Part shown: positions 23,156 through 35,635 of the stretch, piece after piece
How positions within the stretch are numbered: the stretch's first letter is position 1
Layout of the letters: each line of letters opens with the position of its first letter
DNA from: Calliopum simillimum
Taxonomy: Eukaryota; Arthropoda; Insecta; Diptera; Lauxaniidae
Assembly: GCA_951812925.1 (NCBI GenBank)
Contig: OX638368.1
Span: 154,490,492 to 154,554,491 of the forward strand
Length of the DNA stretch: 64,000 nucleotides
Direction: 5' to 3'
Notes under the pieces: generated by a model
What the model was told of the DNA's origin: nothing
Seen by the model: only the letters and a program-made list of their open reading frames with translations
Database searches by the model: none
Program-made: the position numbers and the translations under genes

Positions 23156-26100
23156 CTCTTATGAAAATATTATCTATACCCCCAAAAAAAATTTATAATT
23201 TTTCAATGCGAAAATTTTTGTAACAACATAGTGTTTATTTCTAAAGCACGCTTTGTAATGGAATGAAAAAGTTATGACCAAAAAACATTTATTTTTTTTT
23301 TGTTGCCAAAATGGGCCTTCAGTAGAAAGTGGCCTTCAAAAGTGCTCCATTGATTTTTCTGGAAATAAAAAAATAAAAAATGATGTAGATATCGTTTTTA
23401 AAAGTCTTTCTAACTTTTGAGTCGGTTTCGAAATGAGTTTCGACGCTATCTAATATAATTGCTTACTTCCATTCAGTGCAAAATATACGTAGTATGTGAG
23501 TAAAGAAAAGTACACTATACTTCAAAATGTTTTGTGCAGACCCCTAGTTCACATCTACTCCTGTATCGAGTTAAGTCTTGACTTAATCAAAATATAATTT
23601 ACTTAAGGGTTAGGGCTCACTTATAAAAAAAGGAGGTGTTCCAGCAACAACAAAGAAATTTTGCGGCTAATTTATGGTTACTAGCGTCACAAATAAAATT
23701 AAAAAAAAAGAAAACCTCATGATGTAAACATTTTGGTGCCAGCACTTTATGGTGATATTTCAATTGTAGCAAGCGCTGTTGAAAGCAATTTTTCAACAGA
23801 AATAAAGTCTGCAGAAATATGAAAAATTCTCCAAATTATACAAATAATTCGAATTGTTTAGCGCAAACACAAACACAAATTATGCAGTATGTATGTAAAT
23901 ACAATTAGTTTAAATTTAAGGGTTTAATGCATTCTTTCTAACGCAGTTGCAAGGAATTTCCTTATACTTTTGTGACTATTCATTAAATTATATTGACTTT
24001 TAACCACTGAATGTACTTTTTTAGTACAATACTCTGCGGTGCTAGTACAGTTATTCCAAATCAAGCATAACAAGGTTTGCATTGACTATTTCGGATTTTG
24101 TATATTTTTTTGTTTCAGTTCAAAACCATCAAGAATTTAAAAAAAAATTTTGCAATTTTGTTTTGTAGATTTTGGAAGGATACAAAAAATTACCGATTTT
24201 CATCTTCAGACCAATTTTGGAAAGATATAGGGATACGCAATGACAACAGTTTTTTATTTTTTTTTTTTTGTAATTGACAAAAGGTTCTATTTTTACTAAA
24301 CATTTTTTAGTACTTTTTTTAGAAGTTACTAAGATAACAACAAACGCTCAATGGTCTACTTTTTCGATCTTCCAAAAATATTTTATATGATCCCAAACAA
24401 ATATGCTACCTCTATCGAATTAGGAGTTATAAACATTTAAAAATTTCAAAATATACAAGCGACTGATACTGTTTTACAAAATTGGTCATAAGTAGAATAT
24501 TTCTTAGGCGATATTCATATTCTGATCTATTTTAGAAATAATAAGACTATATACAAGTGCAATATTAGTTTTTGCTATTGGACAACTATTTTTAGTACTA
24601 AGTTTAATGAGTTGCTCCATCATCATCTACTTATTTGATCTTCTAAAATATTTTCCTGGAAAAGAAGACAAGATTACCTTTCATATGAACTCAAAACTGA
24701 GATGACATCTTCAACTGTTTAGGAGTTACTACTTTACAATACACTCTGATAATCTAATCTAATTTCTTACTTCAGCTATTTTATATTCCAAGATTGGCCA
24801 AATGTGCCTGTATTTAGACGCACTACATAGATATGCCAAGTAAATTTCATTGTCGTCATTTGGAAACATCTCGTCGAAAATGCCTTAAATTTATTCTGCT
24901 GTTTTTTCAACATTGTCATATTAAACTGACATTTGTCTAGCGAGCATCGTCATGCACAACGCCCCATATCATCAGCGGTCAAACGTTACAAGTGAGGGTC
25001 ATTTTAATTGAAAATTTAATTTGTTGAGGAATGTAGCAAGTTCTCTTTTTATAGCTATGCATGTTGGCACTTGGTTTGAATTAATTTAATTAAGTTATAA
25101 AAATCTGTTCAAATATCATCTTGAGCATTGTGTTCTGAGAAAAGAACAAAATTAATTTTTTTATTAGTAGGTAGATACTCATAGCATATCAAATGCTTTT
25201 CTCTTGAAGTGAAGATAGTAAAGTATATACAATGTACTAGGTAATTGATGAAGTAATAAATAGCATAATGGACATAATAACTGTTTGAAGAAATTTCCTT
25301 CAATTTCGGGTAAATTCTTTGAGTATCATTTTAATTTATAGCATAATTTAATAAATTTTGATTAATGTGGAATATTTTGCGATAAAAAATATCTATAAAT
25401 TTACCTACTTTTGTTTAATAAAAAGCTGCGTACTCAAAATAAACTAGAAATTTTTTAAAATTGTCTCAAATTCATGTAAAATGCTTCAAAAACTATGCCT
25501 CTTTGATATAAACAATATTTCAGCTCATTAAATTTTTATATGGTTTGCATTCATTTTGTGCAATCACCTATCTTTGTTTACTCCTTTAAGACTTTGACTT
25601 ATTTTTCTACTTTGAAAATTATGCTTACAAAGTCATAGAAAATCTTTCAGGTTATACGAAATTCACGCAAAGTCGTCTTTATTTATTTGAATTTACATAT
25701 GGCTCTTAAGGATTCTGTCTGCCTACGCATTTGTTTTGTGTTATTGAAGTACAAATTTATCACATCTGTTGAGTTTACTAGAGTTGCCAGATTTCTGAAT
25801 TTCACAGATATTTGAAAATCGAAACAATTCTAATACTCACGGTATTCTTCAAGAACAGGCTTATGAAAAAACTTCAAATGGGGGGTAATTCTAGAGGCAT
25901 CTGTGACAATTTTCCCATCGGCCAGAAAAATCGATCTGACCCTCTTTTCGAGAAAACCTCTTTTTCAGTTGCGGCACTTTCTCAGGCGTAAACATTGTGC
26001 TCTGGCTGAATAAACGGTCAGTCTTCATAATTATTTTCTAATCATCTTCAGAGCCGTATCCTGACTGTATGAAGACGATTTAGCCAATTATTCACTTGGA

Positions 26101-26364
26101 TTTAGACTTGATGGAAGTTGTATTGGGCGTACGTTCTATGGTTTCTATTGAGCTGAATACCTGTATCTCCACACGATCAAAGTCAACTTGTTCACATGAA
26201 TAGTTACTAAACTGCAAAAGATTTGATTTTTCTCAACAGTTGGCTTAAAAGTTATTAATAATAACATCGCTTCGTAAATCTCCGGTGTAAGTTAAGTATA
26301 AGTCAAATTTTTAACTTTTAAATCCCAAGATAATACACAATTTAAGAAAAACTTTTTTCTCTTA
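23156..26364. other. Non-coding stretch, nothing recognised
   Basis: About 3.2 kb of AT-rich sequence without long open frames, transposon ends or clear repeats. Confidence 0.4.
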
Positions 26365-26957
26365 ATAAAAGAGACTTTCTTTGTGTTATCGACCAAGATT
26401 CGATTGACATCTCCGATTTCTATGAAAACTGGTGAATAGTTAGTATTCGACACACATATTACTGTGATAAAATGATTTTCCGAAATTTCAAAAATTTTCA
26501 AGATGGCAGCCATAGGAATTTCGATCCAATCTTTGGATACTCCCATCAATCTTTGGAGTATCCAAAGAAAATTTATAGCTCCTCGGCTTTTTAACCGATT
26601 TTAATGAAATTTTCAGGGTTTTTGGTAGAAAAGTATGAGCTTTTGGGAAAAACTAATTGCACTGGAAAAAAAATTAGTTTTGGCCGAAAAAACCTTTTTC
26701 TTTCTTTAAAGCCATTTTGGGGCTTGAGGCACCCTTTTTATTATTTTCTTAAATATTTTTATTTAAAAGTAAATTTTATTACAATTATTTTCCAGCGCTC
26801 AAAATTGTAGTATATTTTACGGTTACGGCACGGAGTATCCAAAGGAAAATCATTTTACCACAATAATATGTGTCAAATACTAACTTTTCACCAATTTTCA
26901 TTGAAATCGGAGATGTCAAGTCGAATCTTGGGCGATAACGCAAAGAAAGTCTCAAAA
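26365..26957. repeat. Foldback repeat containing a dispersed repeat family
   Basis: Arms of about 110 bp: GACTTTCTTTGTGTTATCG at about 26371 pairs with CGATAACGCAAAGAAAGTC at about 26934, and the neighbouring TTCGATTGACATCTCCGATT pairs with AATCGGAGATGTCAAGTCGA. The interior (GCTCCTCGGCTTTTTA, AAAGCCATTTTGGGG, then TTTTATTTAAAAGTAAATTT) also occurs at 33955-34400 and partly at 37360-37560, so this is the most complete of three copies. Confidence 0.7.
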
Positions 26958-28139
26958 GTAAAAGTCAGCTTCATATTTTTTCATTAAAAAATAAAAGCTA
27001 TTTTTTTGCTTTAGTTAATTTTTTTTTTTTTTAAACTGTTTGAAAAATTAATACATTCTGTGTAAAAAGGGAGCCACACAATACTGTGTAAAAATTTCAC
27101 TCAGCAATGTGTCAATATCTCTTAAAAGTGTGTAAATGGTGACAGAATTTTACGCATATCATTATTGATTGTACATGTTTTAATATTTCTTCGTTTTTCA
27201 AATGATTTTTGTGAGAAAATAACGCAAATTAAGAGCTCTTGTTATTGTAACAAGAAATTTGACTCGCATTAGCAACACTACAGCACACGTGGCAAAGAAC
27301 AAACTCATCTACGTGAGTTTAAAAAGCACAACTTTTACAAATCTTTGGAAAACATGAAATTTTCTTGCAGTCTGCTACGTACGCTTGAAAGTATTATTTG
27401 CATATAAGAACACCAACGAAGGTGAAAAGTGAACCCTACGGCGCAGACAAACTAACGAAGTTTATTTGAAATTTCAACAAGTTTTAACGACAAGTGAATG
27501 CCTATACGACTATACGCATATGTAGGATACCAGGTGCAGCAAATACCTACTGTATTGACTGCCAGGTTTCGGATGCAGGCAGCAACGACAAAGAAAATTG
27601 CAATAAAAATGAGAAGAAGGAAAAGAAATTTTACACTGTTAGGTGTAGATAAACAAACGCATAGAAAGAGGTTAAATGTCAATATTGATGCAAAGGATGT
27701 CAATGCAAAAATGTACAACTTTAAGTGCAGCTGATAGACAACACTCAATAAAGTTGGTATGTCAAAGTTAAAAAGTTGCATATTTTGAGTAAAATGTTTG
27801 CAAATTGAAAAAGAAATCAAAATAGAAAATGATAATAAAAACGTCAAGAAAAGAAAGAAATGCACAAATATTAAATATCGAATAAATTAAAATGAGTCTC
27901 GGAACTCCCTGCAAACAAAAACTTCTAAACGTTATACAGCAAAGAAATAAAGAAACTAAATAGGGCTTCAAACTGCCATATACGGATCAAAGGATTAATG
28001 GTTTAGGATTTCCTTGTTCTGATATATAACCTCAAAAATCAAGTTCCAAAAAAATTCTGAAACTGAAAACATTTCACTAACACGATCAGCTAAAATTTTC
28101 CAAAATACCATTTTAAATCTACAAAGGGACCAAATACTT
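26958..28139. other. Non-coding stretch, no gene recognised
   Basis: Contains overlapping open frames at 27452-27865 (-, 137 codons, hydrophobic) and 27498-27734 (+, 78 codons, basic). Neither has a recognisable domain, and T-rich composition explains the hydrophobic one. Confidence 0.35.
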
Positions 28140-28824
28140 ACTTACTTAAAAAATTCTTGGTCACATTCCCGTCTAGAGAATTCTGGAACACACGAGGTGA
28201 AGATCGAACCGAAGTAATAAACGTATACACAGATGGCTCTAAATCAGGTAATGGGGTTGGATCAGGTTTTTATATCTCCAACTCACACGAAGAATACTCA
28301 TTTAAATTGCCAGATGATTGCAGAATTTTCCAAGCGGAAATTTTTGCGATTAACAAAGCGGTCGATTATCTTAAAGAAAGTGTAAGCGAGAAGGAAATTG
28401 CTCTATACGTCGATAGCTTCAAAATCAAACTTTATTAAATCAAAGACAGTTTTTGAATGTTTTACCGCTTTAACTTCCCTTAGTGAAAACAACCAGGTAT
28501 CCATTCAGTGGATGCCGTCGCATTGCAAAATTTTAGGAAATGAAAAGGCAGATCTATCAGCAACAACGGGAGCTCTTTTAGAAGATCAACACATTAAAAT
28601 TCCAGCACCGCTTCAACATTTCTTCTTTCTAAAGAACGCTCAAATGTTCTCAGTAGCGAAAAGACGTTGGGAACAATCCCCCATATACCAAATACCATTT
28701 TGAAACGACCAGAGTTTATGAATAGACGTATATAAGAGAGTTTGTGATATCACTATGGACCCTTGCGGTCTATGTGTGGCAATATTGCCGCCACTCTAGC
28801 CTAACCTAACCTAACATAACCTAA
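28140..28824 (+). pseudogene. LINE RNase H domain fragment with CCTAA tail, copy 1
   Basis: C-terminal RNase H of a non-LTR retrotransposon of the I/R1/Loa type. VYTDGSKSGNGVGSGFYI gives the first Asp, IFQAEIFAINKAV the Glu, ALYVDS the second Asp, and WMPSHCKILGNEKADLSA the final His/Asp part. A frameshift near 28425 separates the two halves. The coding part breaks off after RRWEQSP compared with copy 2, leaving a short deleted version. The 3' end runs GGCAATATTGCCGCCACTCT and then CCTAA repeats at about 28800-28824. It is 5'-truncated with no reverse transcriptase. Confidence 0.85.
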
Positions 28825-29241
28825 ATACTTACTAAACACTCAGTTTTTCCAAGTTTTTTTGGAAACATTATATTTGATACAGAAACAATGCAAAGACCAT
28901 TTGATACCCAAAATTCGGGGCGCAATTCCGAAGAGCTAGTTGACCAATTTAAAAAAAAAACCTTTTCTGTATATTTCGACGTCAGTTAATAACTTTGCAT
29001 AAAATAACTTGGAGTACGAAAACCTTTGGCTAAAACAGAGTTGAAACTAACCGTAGGTGTATATAGTCTATTGATGAAAAAACATGCTAAAAAGGAAATA
29101 AGACGTTCACTGGTTTTTATTACAGAAATCGAAACTTTTAATCATTTGTAAACTACTTATTATAATGTGTTAACCTAACACTAGTGCTTCGCGCTCCATA
29201 CATCAAAAAAACTTGACACAATATTTCTGCACTTATGCAGT

Positions 29242-29515
29242 GATGAGGAAACCAAGACCAAGTCCAAGATCATAGCAGTCTTGGTCTTGATCTTGGACAT
29301 TGAAGGTTGGTCTTGGTCTTGATATTGAGTCTTGGTCAAGGTCTTGATCTTTGGCATTAAGTCTGAAAAGCAGTCTTGGTCTTGATGATAATCGTGACAA
29401 AGACCAAGACCAATACCACAGCAGTCTTGATCTTGTTCTTGAAATTTTATCAGCGTCTTGGTCTCAAAAAGCTACCAAAGTCAAGATCAAGACTCAAGAC
29501 CAAGTCTAATTTTGC
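29242..29515. repeat. Dispersed TCTTGGTC-type repeat, copy 3 (longest)
   Basis: About 270 bp made of GACCAAGACCAAG-type phrases and their complements, such as CAGTCTTGGTCTTGATCTTG and later AAGATCAAGACTCAAGACCA. Both orientations are interleaved, so the region is highly self-complementary. Confidence 0.65.
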
Positions 29516-31784
29516 TAATCATTACTCTTATGTATGTCAGCTATGACATGTACTCCTAACCACCTTGTGAAATCGGCGATATGCTACAGAACTGTACAAA
29601 CCTTATAAAACAAAGGTTCGCCTGTGTAATAAAACGTGTCACCTCTAAACAACAAAACCCTTAAAAAATCGGGCTAAGCTCCGTTGGAAACTTATTTTTT
29701 AAAAGTAGAGTTTGTACTTATTTGAGTATGCCCACTTTTCGACTAGTGTATGGTATTCATGTTTGGCACCTACTCATCAAATTTTATCAAAATAACTTGT
29801 ACAGATTGTAAGACGTAACGATTCGTCTTCCTGACTGATTTATGCGCTCTATGTAAAGATTGCATTGTAATCTCTAAGCCGTGCACTTTTCGGGCTGTGC
29901 TAAATAGTATTCTTATGTTCGTTGACATCAAAATAGAATGATCTGATTCACCACGGTTAACTCCACTTTCCACAAGAATTCAATTCAATTAAATTTTATT
30001 TTTTATTTTACTTTGAGAATTATCAGAAATGTTGATTTCCGGTCAGTTTTTATTTTTCATATAGCTGACTGCAATCCCTCATGTGCTGCTGCTATAAATA
30101 TTTACATATATATTCAATTGTTTTTTTATTTTTATTTCAATTGCTGATACAACAAATTTAATCTTAATTAATCTTCCAAGAAATATGCATGACTTTGAGA
30201 GTTTATGAATTATAGGGTGGACGTTACATGCAAAGTCATTTTGAATGGTAGTCACTCGGCTCCAAATGTAGTTAAAAATTTTTCCTGATTTTTCAAATGC
30301 TTAAGTTGATCCGTACTTGGCCATTTAGTAACTGTCCCCGTCTGCCTGTTGAAATTATGATTACCGTAAAAAGAATGAAACTAAGAAGATTGAAATGATG
30401 AAATTTTGTACAGAAAATACATTTTTTTTAACAAATGGTGGCCCCTGGCGGACATATTACTATGCAAGGAGAGCTAACCATTAGAGTACCTTTTCTATGG
30501 TTTTTAGGGCTTACAGTCACATATATGAAAAAAAGGCGTTTTTTGATGTGAAAATATATGAAATTCGCAAGAAAACCACAAATCGATTTGACGATCTTAG
30601 CCTTGAAAGTTGCGCTATTTACTAGGCTTGTACGTAATAGAATACATATACAAAATGTTAAGTTGTGGATGCAAAATACACTGTAAAACGAAAGTACCTA
30701 AAGGAATACAAAAACTGTCATATCACGCGCAAATTTCAAGCGATTTCTATTGAAGACCATGTTTGAAAGCTATTGTCTTCCTTTTGCTATTCCATGTTTT
30801 ACATTTGTTTTTAACAAATGGCGCTCTAGTGGTCATACGTTTAGCCGTGGACGCAAAACTATAGCAATATAGATTCCCTACATTGATTTCTATATTGATT
30901 TACTGCGGTCTTAATAATCTGTTAACTGCATTCTGAGTTATAGCAAGAAAATCTTTTCTGAATCAAAAAATTTCAACTTATTCCAGAACTTCCAGAGGGC
31001 AAATTTTCACTGTAGAACAATGCAAAATAAAACTTAAAATGTAGAAAATAAATCCTTTTCAAAGTTTTTGACTAAATTACTATCACTAATTTTGTGGTTT
31101 TTGAGATAAGTTAAAAAACTGTGAGAAAAACATTGATTTTTGTCATTTAGAATGCATTCAGACACCAGCCGGGCCATCTTATCGAGGGTTTTCACCAAGT
31201 AAGCAGTCTTTGTTCTAAGGCCTTCCTCTGTAATAATTTTTGATGCACACATGCCCAAAAAATTAAAAATTTGCTTTACATACTTGAGCTTAGGGGTTTT
31301 CGTAATTTTTCCGAATTTCAAAAATTCCAGCTTACTGTGAGCCGGTCAAATTTACTAAAGATCCAATCAGGGCTTAATGTAAAAAGCTGAAAAAATCAGG
31401 GCAAATTTTGTTTTTTCATTTGGAGCCGAGCTACAATCATCCATTATTGAAATTCGAGAAAGGCCATTTGAAAGCCACCTTAATATACAGTAAACCTAAA
31501 GTATGTAAATTTCTAGGGACGTAGAATTAGAATTATAGCAATTGTTGATACATGCTATTCATATATTTATTTTAATATTATTTATAACCCTATTATAAGT
31601 ACTACAGTACATACATATTTGTATTTGTATTTATTTAAAAGTATGTGAAACATTTGTTTACAAATTCCATAAATGGCTAATAAGTGCAATGATACGCATG
31701 TACCATATCTTTTATTCCATTCGTTCGTTTTCTTTCACTTGAGCGGTAGCATTTGACGTACCATATGCAATTGCAAAGATACAG

Positions 31785-31985
31785 CTACAACTGCTGCTGC
31801 TGCTGCTGTTTTTCATTCTGCTACTTGACCATTAAAGGATTCAACTTGACATGAGTGTATAATTTGCCCTTCACACCCTCAACACTCATGTTAGTGTTGG
31901 TGTGGTGTTGCAGCTGCTGCTACTCTTGTTAACTGGTTCTTTTAATGATGATGATGATGCTGCTGCTGACGCTGTTGGTGTGAGT
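31785..31985. repeat. CTG/GAT trinucleotide-rich stretch
   Basis: CTGCTGCTGCTGCTGCTG at about 31793, GCTGCTGCTACTC at about 31913, and GATGATGATGATGCTGCTGC at about 31946. Short open frames here reflect the repeats. Confidence 0.7.
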
Positions 31986-32514
31986 GTTGGGTTTAACATC
32001 ATTGTATGTAGCACCATCCAATACAGCTGCTGAAGTGGTTTGCACTGACACTTTAAGAAAATACTCATACAAGTATGTGAATGTAAGTGCAACGTGGAGT
32101 ACATTTAAATTCAATAACATAAAGGCCGACGTGTGCTGAAATTTGCACCAAGCCACCCACAGAAAAGTTTTATACATAATTTCAAAAGAGCTATTAAAAA
32201 ATTTCAATACAATCCACAACAAGAAATAAAAAAACGGTATGTTAATTTTTAGGAAAGTTTGAATCTTTTCAGTTTATAAAATGTAGCGTAAGACTTGCTA
32301 GATTTTTCCGCTACTGTTCTGAACGATGCTCTAAGTTGAACAGCTGCTGGAAACGAAGAAGTTCTATGGGAGTTTTGGTGTTATCTGAAAGAACAGACTT
32401 ATGCCAATGATATCACTCTGAGATCAACAACATAGTCTTATTGCAATCGCATTCTACATCAATATTAATGTATGTTTATGAATAATGGCTACTCACGATG
32501 AAGACACGAATATA

Positions 32515-32795
32515 TTTCTATGCAATTTATGGCTTATGAAAAGTTATATGGATTTGGTAGTCTCTCCAGATCTTGAAACACGTACTTAGTTAACTCGATC
32601 GAAAATTATGAACAGCCAATTCCAATAGAACAGAAAAGGCAATTCCAATAGACAATTCCAATAGAACAATTCTATGCAATTATGGCTTATGGAAAGTTAT
32701 ATGGATTTGGTGGTCTTTCCAGATCTTGAAACACGTACTTTGTTAACTCGTTCTGAAATTATGAACAGACAATTCCAATAGAACAGAAAAGGCTC
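32515..32795. repeat. Tandem duplication, ~154-bp unit
   Basis: AAGTTATATGGATTTGGT and CAGATCTTGAAACACGTACT occur in both halves (32517-32640 and 32671-32790), ending in CAATTCCAATAGAACAGAAA each time. About 93 percent alike by eye. Between the units, short CAATTCCAATAGA repeats suggest slippage. Confidence 0.8.
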
Positions 32796-32854
32796 TAGGA
32801 AAATTTTCTAATCAGTAGTTTTCTGAATCCCGGACGGAGACTAAAGCAGATGAA

Positions 32855-33675
32855 GGTTAGGTTAGGTTAGGGTGGCGGCAATATTGCCACACATAGACCG
32901 CAAGGGTCCATAGTGATACCACAAACTCTCTTATTAACGTCTATTCATAAACTCTGGTCCTTTCAATATGGTGTTTGTCCAAACTGAAGGATCCTTATAA
33001 GCACAGCGAATTTTCTAATGTCACTTAGGTGAATTTTAGTGAGTTCTTTTAGGGAATTAAAAAATGGCTGACCAAAGCATTTCAGTCTAGTTCTTGCAAG
33101 AGCAGGACAAAGACATAAAAGGTGTTCAATTGTTTCCTCTTCCTCAGGCTCGTGACAGTTTCTTCACCAGTTGTTGGAGACTATGCCCAGTCTAAAGGCA
33201 TGATGACCAATTAGACAATGACCAGTCACAACTCTAGTCAGCAGGCTGCACTCACTCCTCGTCAGAGATAGTAAATATTTGGAAAAATCTGCTTTGAGAA
33301 AACAAGGCCAAAAATACTTTGTTATAGCGCTGGTTGGGGATTGTTCCCAGCGTCTATTCGCTACTGAGAACATTTGAGCGTTCTTTAAAGAGAAGAGATG
33401 TTGAAGCGGTGCTGGAATTTTAATGTGTTGGTCTTCTAAAAGAGCTCCCGTTTTTGCTGATAGATCTGCCTTTTCATTTCCTAAAATTTCGCAATGTGAC
33501 GGCACCCACTGAAGGGATACCTGGTTGTTTTCACTAAGGGAAGTTAAAGCGGTAAAACATTCAAAAACTGTCTTTGATTTAATAAAGTTTGATTTTGAAG
33601 CTATCGACGTATAGAGCAATTTCCTTCTCGACCGCTTTGTTAATCGCGAAAATTTCCGCTTGGAAAATGCTGCAG
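32855..33675 (-). pseudogene. LINE RNase H domain fragment with CCTAA tail, copy 2
   Basis: Reverse-strand copy of the element at 28140-28824. It reads IFQAEIFAINKAV (deleted just after), ALYVDS, a frameshift, WVPSHCEILGNEKADLSAKT, then LTRVVTGHCLIGHHAFRLG, a TAG in place of Cys or similar, RNCHEPEEEETIEHLLCLCP and ALARTRLKCFGQPF. The CH...H..C pattern is the zinc-finger-like tail usual after RNase H in I/R1/Loa-type LINEs. The 3' end again has GGCAATATTGCC and CCTAA repeats (plus strand GGTTAGGTTAGGTTAGGG at 32855-32872). The first catalytic Asp segment is lost at 33675. Confidence 0.85.
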
Positions 33676-35635
33676 ATGAAAGCCCATAGTATTATTGAAT
33701 CGAATAATAGAAAATGAATATCAAAAATCGTCCTATAAGTCCTATAATAATATAATGTAATAAACATCGGAATGAAATAATAAGCCAGCGATCGAAATAG
33801 TTACAAAACTTTTGTTCAGGTCTTACGCTACGCTTAAAGTTACTTCTTTGTGGCATCACTTCGTATATTTTCGGTATTTTTCTTCATCATACGCTTTCGT
33901 AATATTTTTAGGTATGTATGCATGCAACCAACGTGTTCGGATATGGAGCGGAGTCAACCTTTGCGTAATCGATTAAGATTTGGGATGACATCTCCAAATT
34001 TTATGAAAATTGGCGATAAGTTAGTATTTGATTGAGGTAAAAGGATTTTCCGAAATTTCAAAAATTTCCAAGATGGAAAGGAAGTTCGATCCAACTCTTC
34101 GATAATGACATATTTGAAAATTTATAGCTCCTCGGCTTTTTATCCAATTTTAGTGAAATTTTCAAAATTAGTGAAAAAAGGTATTAGCTTTTAAAAAAAA
34201 ATATATATATACTGAAAAAAAGCTGTTTTCTTTTTTAAAGCCATTTTGGGGTAAGAAGCACCTTTTTTATTTTTTTTACATATTTTTATTTAAAAGTAAA
34301 TTTCATTATCATTATTTTCCGGTCCTCAAAATCATGGTATACGTATCTTTACGGTTATCTGGTCATGAGTTTTTGAAATTGTTCAATGCTGTGTTTATCA
34401 TGGTTCGTTGGTGCACGTGCGCTACCATATAGGTTGACCCCTAATGAGACTTTTCGGAGAATATTTTTTTATTATATTTTAACCCATTATAACCAAGTTT
34501 TTGGAAAAGGCGGCCAAAAATAACCATAAAAACGGGATATAATGGGTTAAGATGTTCTAGTAGGCTATCAAGAAACTAAGCAAAGACCAATTTTCTAGAA
34601 CAATTTAAGGCATTATATTCCGTTTATATGGGTCTTTTTGACCCTATTTTCCAAAATTAAAATGGGTTAAACTTTTTCGTTGCATACTTCTGCGCCAAGT
34701 GTGCCTGAGAGAAAATATATTATCACTGATATTTTTTTTTTATAAAAAAATAAAATAAAATAAATGTGTTTCGAAAAATTTTTACAAATATAAAAAAAAT
34801 TTACATATTTTTAAAAAAAATCCTTCCTTTATTTTGTTTTATTGTAAAATTCTTCAATTGAAAGCTCTAAGCTTTAAAATTATATATCACTAATAATGAG
34901 ATTCAGTCAAAAAAGGGAATTTTTTTGTGAACCGCCTGCAGTCGGCAAAACGAATTTGTTTTACACGAAAGCAAGGCTCGTTACGAAAAAATAATATGAG
35001 GCGTAATCCTCTCAAAAGTAAGTTTGAATTTTTCAAAATTTTTATTTTTTGAATTTTTTGCTTGTGCTTTTCTTTTTGCTGTGATTCTCAACAAATCTAT
35101 GCTAAAGGTTTTTCTTTTATGCATTTTATTCTTGTTTTCATAATTTTGTTGGTGTTTTACAAAAAAAACATTGAGCAGTAAGCTCAAATCAACAATTTCA
35201 TCTGACCCATGATTGTTTGGTAGAAATTAAACTTATTTCATTTGCCTTATGATTTCTGTAAGATTCACTAATTTGAATACAGCATTCTAAATAACTCAAC
35301 AAGAAAAAAAGTGGTAATTTTTGTGTAAAAATATTATATGACTTTTCTTGCCGTGTATCTAGTAGTAGAAATTTTACTTAAAAGAAGTGACATATTGATT
35401 GTTCACACACACACAGTTCCATGTAGGATTTGTGTGTTCTGTTGTTTTTGTGTTAATGGAGGTAAATGTAAATCATTTAATAAATGTCTAATTTATTAAA
35501 TTTAAATTGGCTCAATTGACCCTCACAATCATGTTCGCTTGGTTGCTTGCATGCTACGATGACAACAGATCTTACCGCTTATTGTTGCTGTTTTGTAGAT
35601 GTCGCTTGTATTTATTTATACATATGCTATGTACC
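33676..35635. other. Non-coding stretch with one dispersed repeat
   Basis: Apart from the repeat at 33955-34400, no gene or element end was recognised. A direct AACCCATTATAACC / ATAATGGGTTAAG inverted pair lies near 34480-34550. Confidence 0.35.
33955..34400. repeat. Dispersed repeat, second copy of the 26.4-kb foldback interior
   Basis: Shares GGATTTTCCGAAATTTCAAA, TATAGCTCCTCGGCTTTTTA, AAAGCCATTTTGGGG and TTTTATTTAAAAGTAAATTT with 26470-26830 in the same order and orientation. It lacks the right inverted arm and extends into ATGAGTTTTTGAAATTGTTC, which is shared with the third copy near 37540. Confidence 0.7.

Larger units (their letters stand above)
28825..32514. other. Mostly unassigned DNA between two LINE tails
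   Basis: No gene. It holds a TCTTGGTC repeat (29242-29515, listed), a CTG/CAG trinucleotide-rich part at 31785-31985, and AT-rich filler. The open frames here are short and featureless. Confidence 0.35.

Noticed and set aside
27452..27865. Hydrophobic 137-codon frame that could suggest a membrane protein
   Set aside because: Composition follows from A-rich sequence on the other strand; no family pattern; an overlapping opposite-strand frame is equally open.
28800..32872. Telomeric TTAGG tracts
   Set aside because: Only a few units, each fused to the 3' end of a LINE fragment, so they are LINE tails and not telomere sequence.
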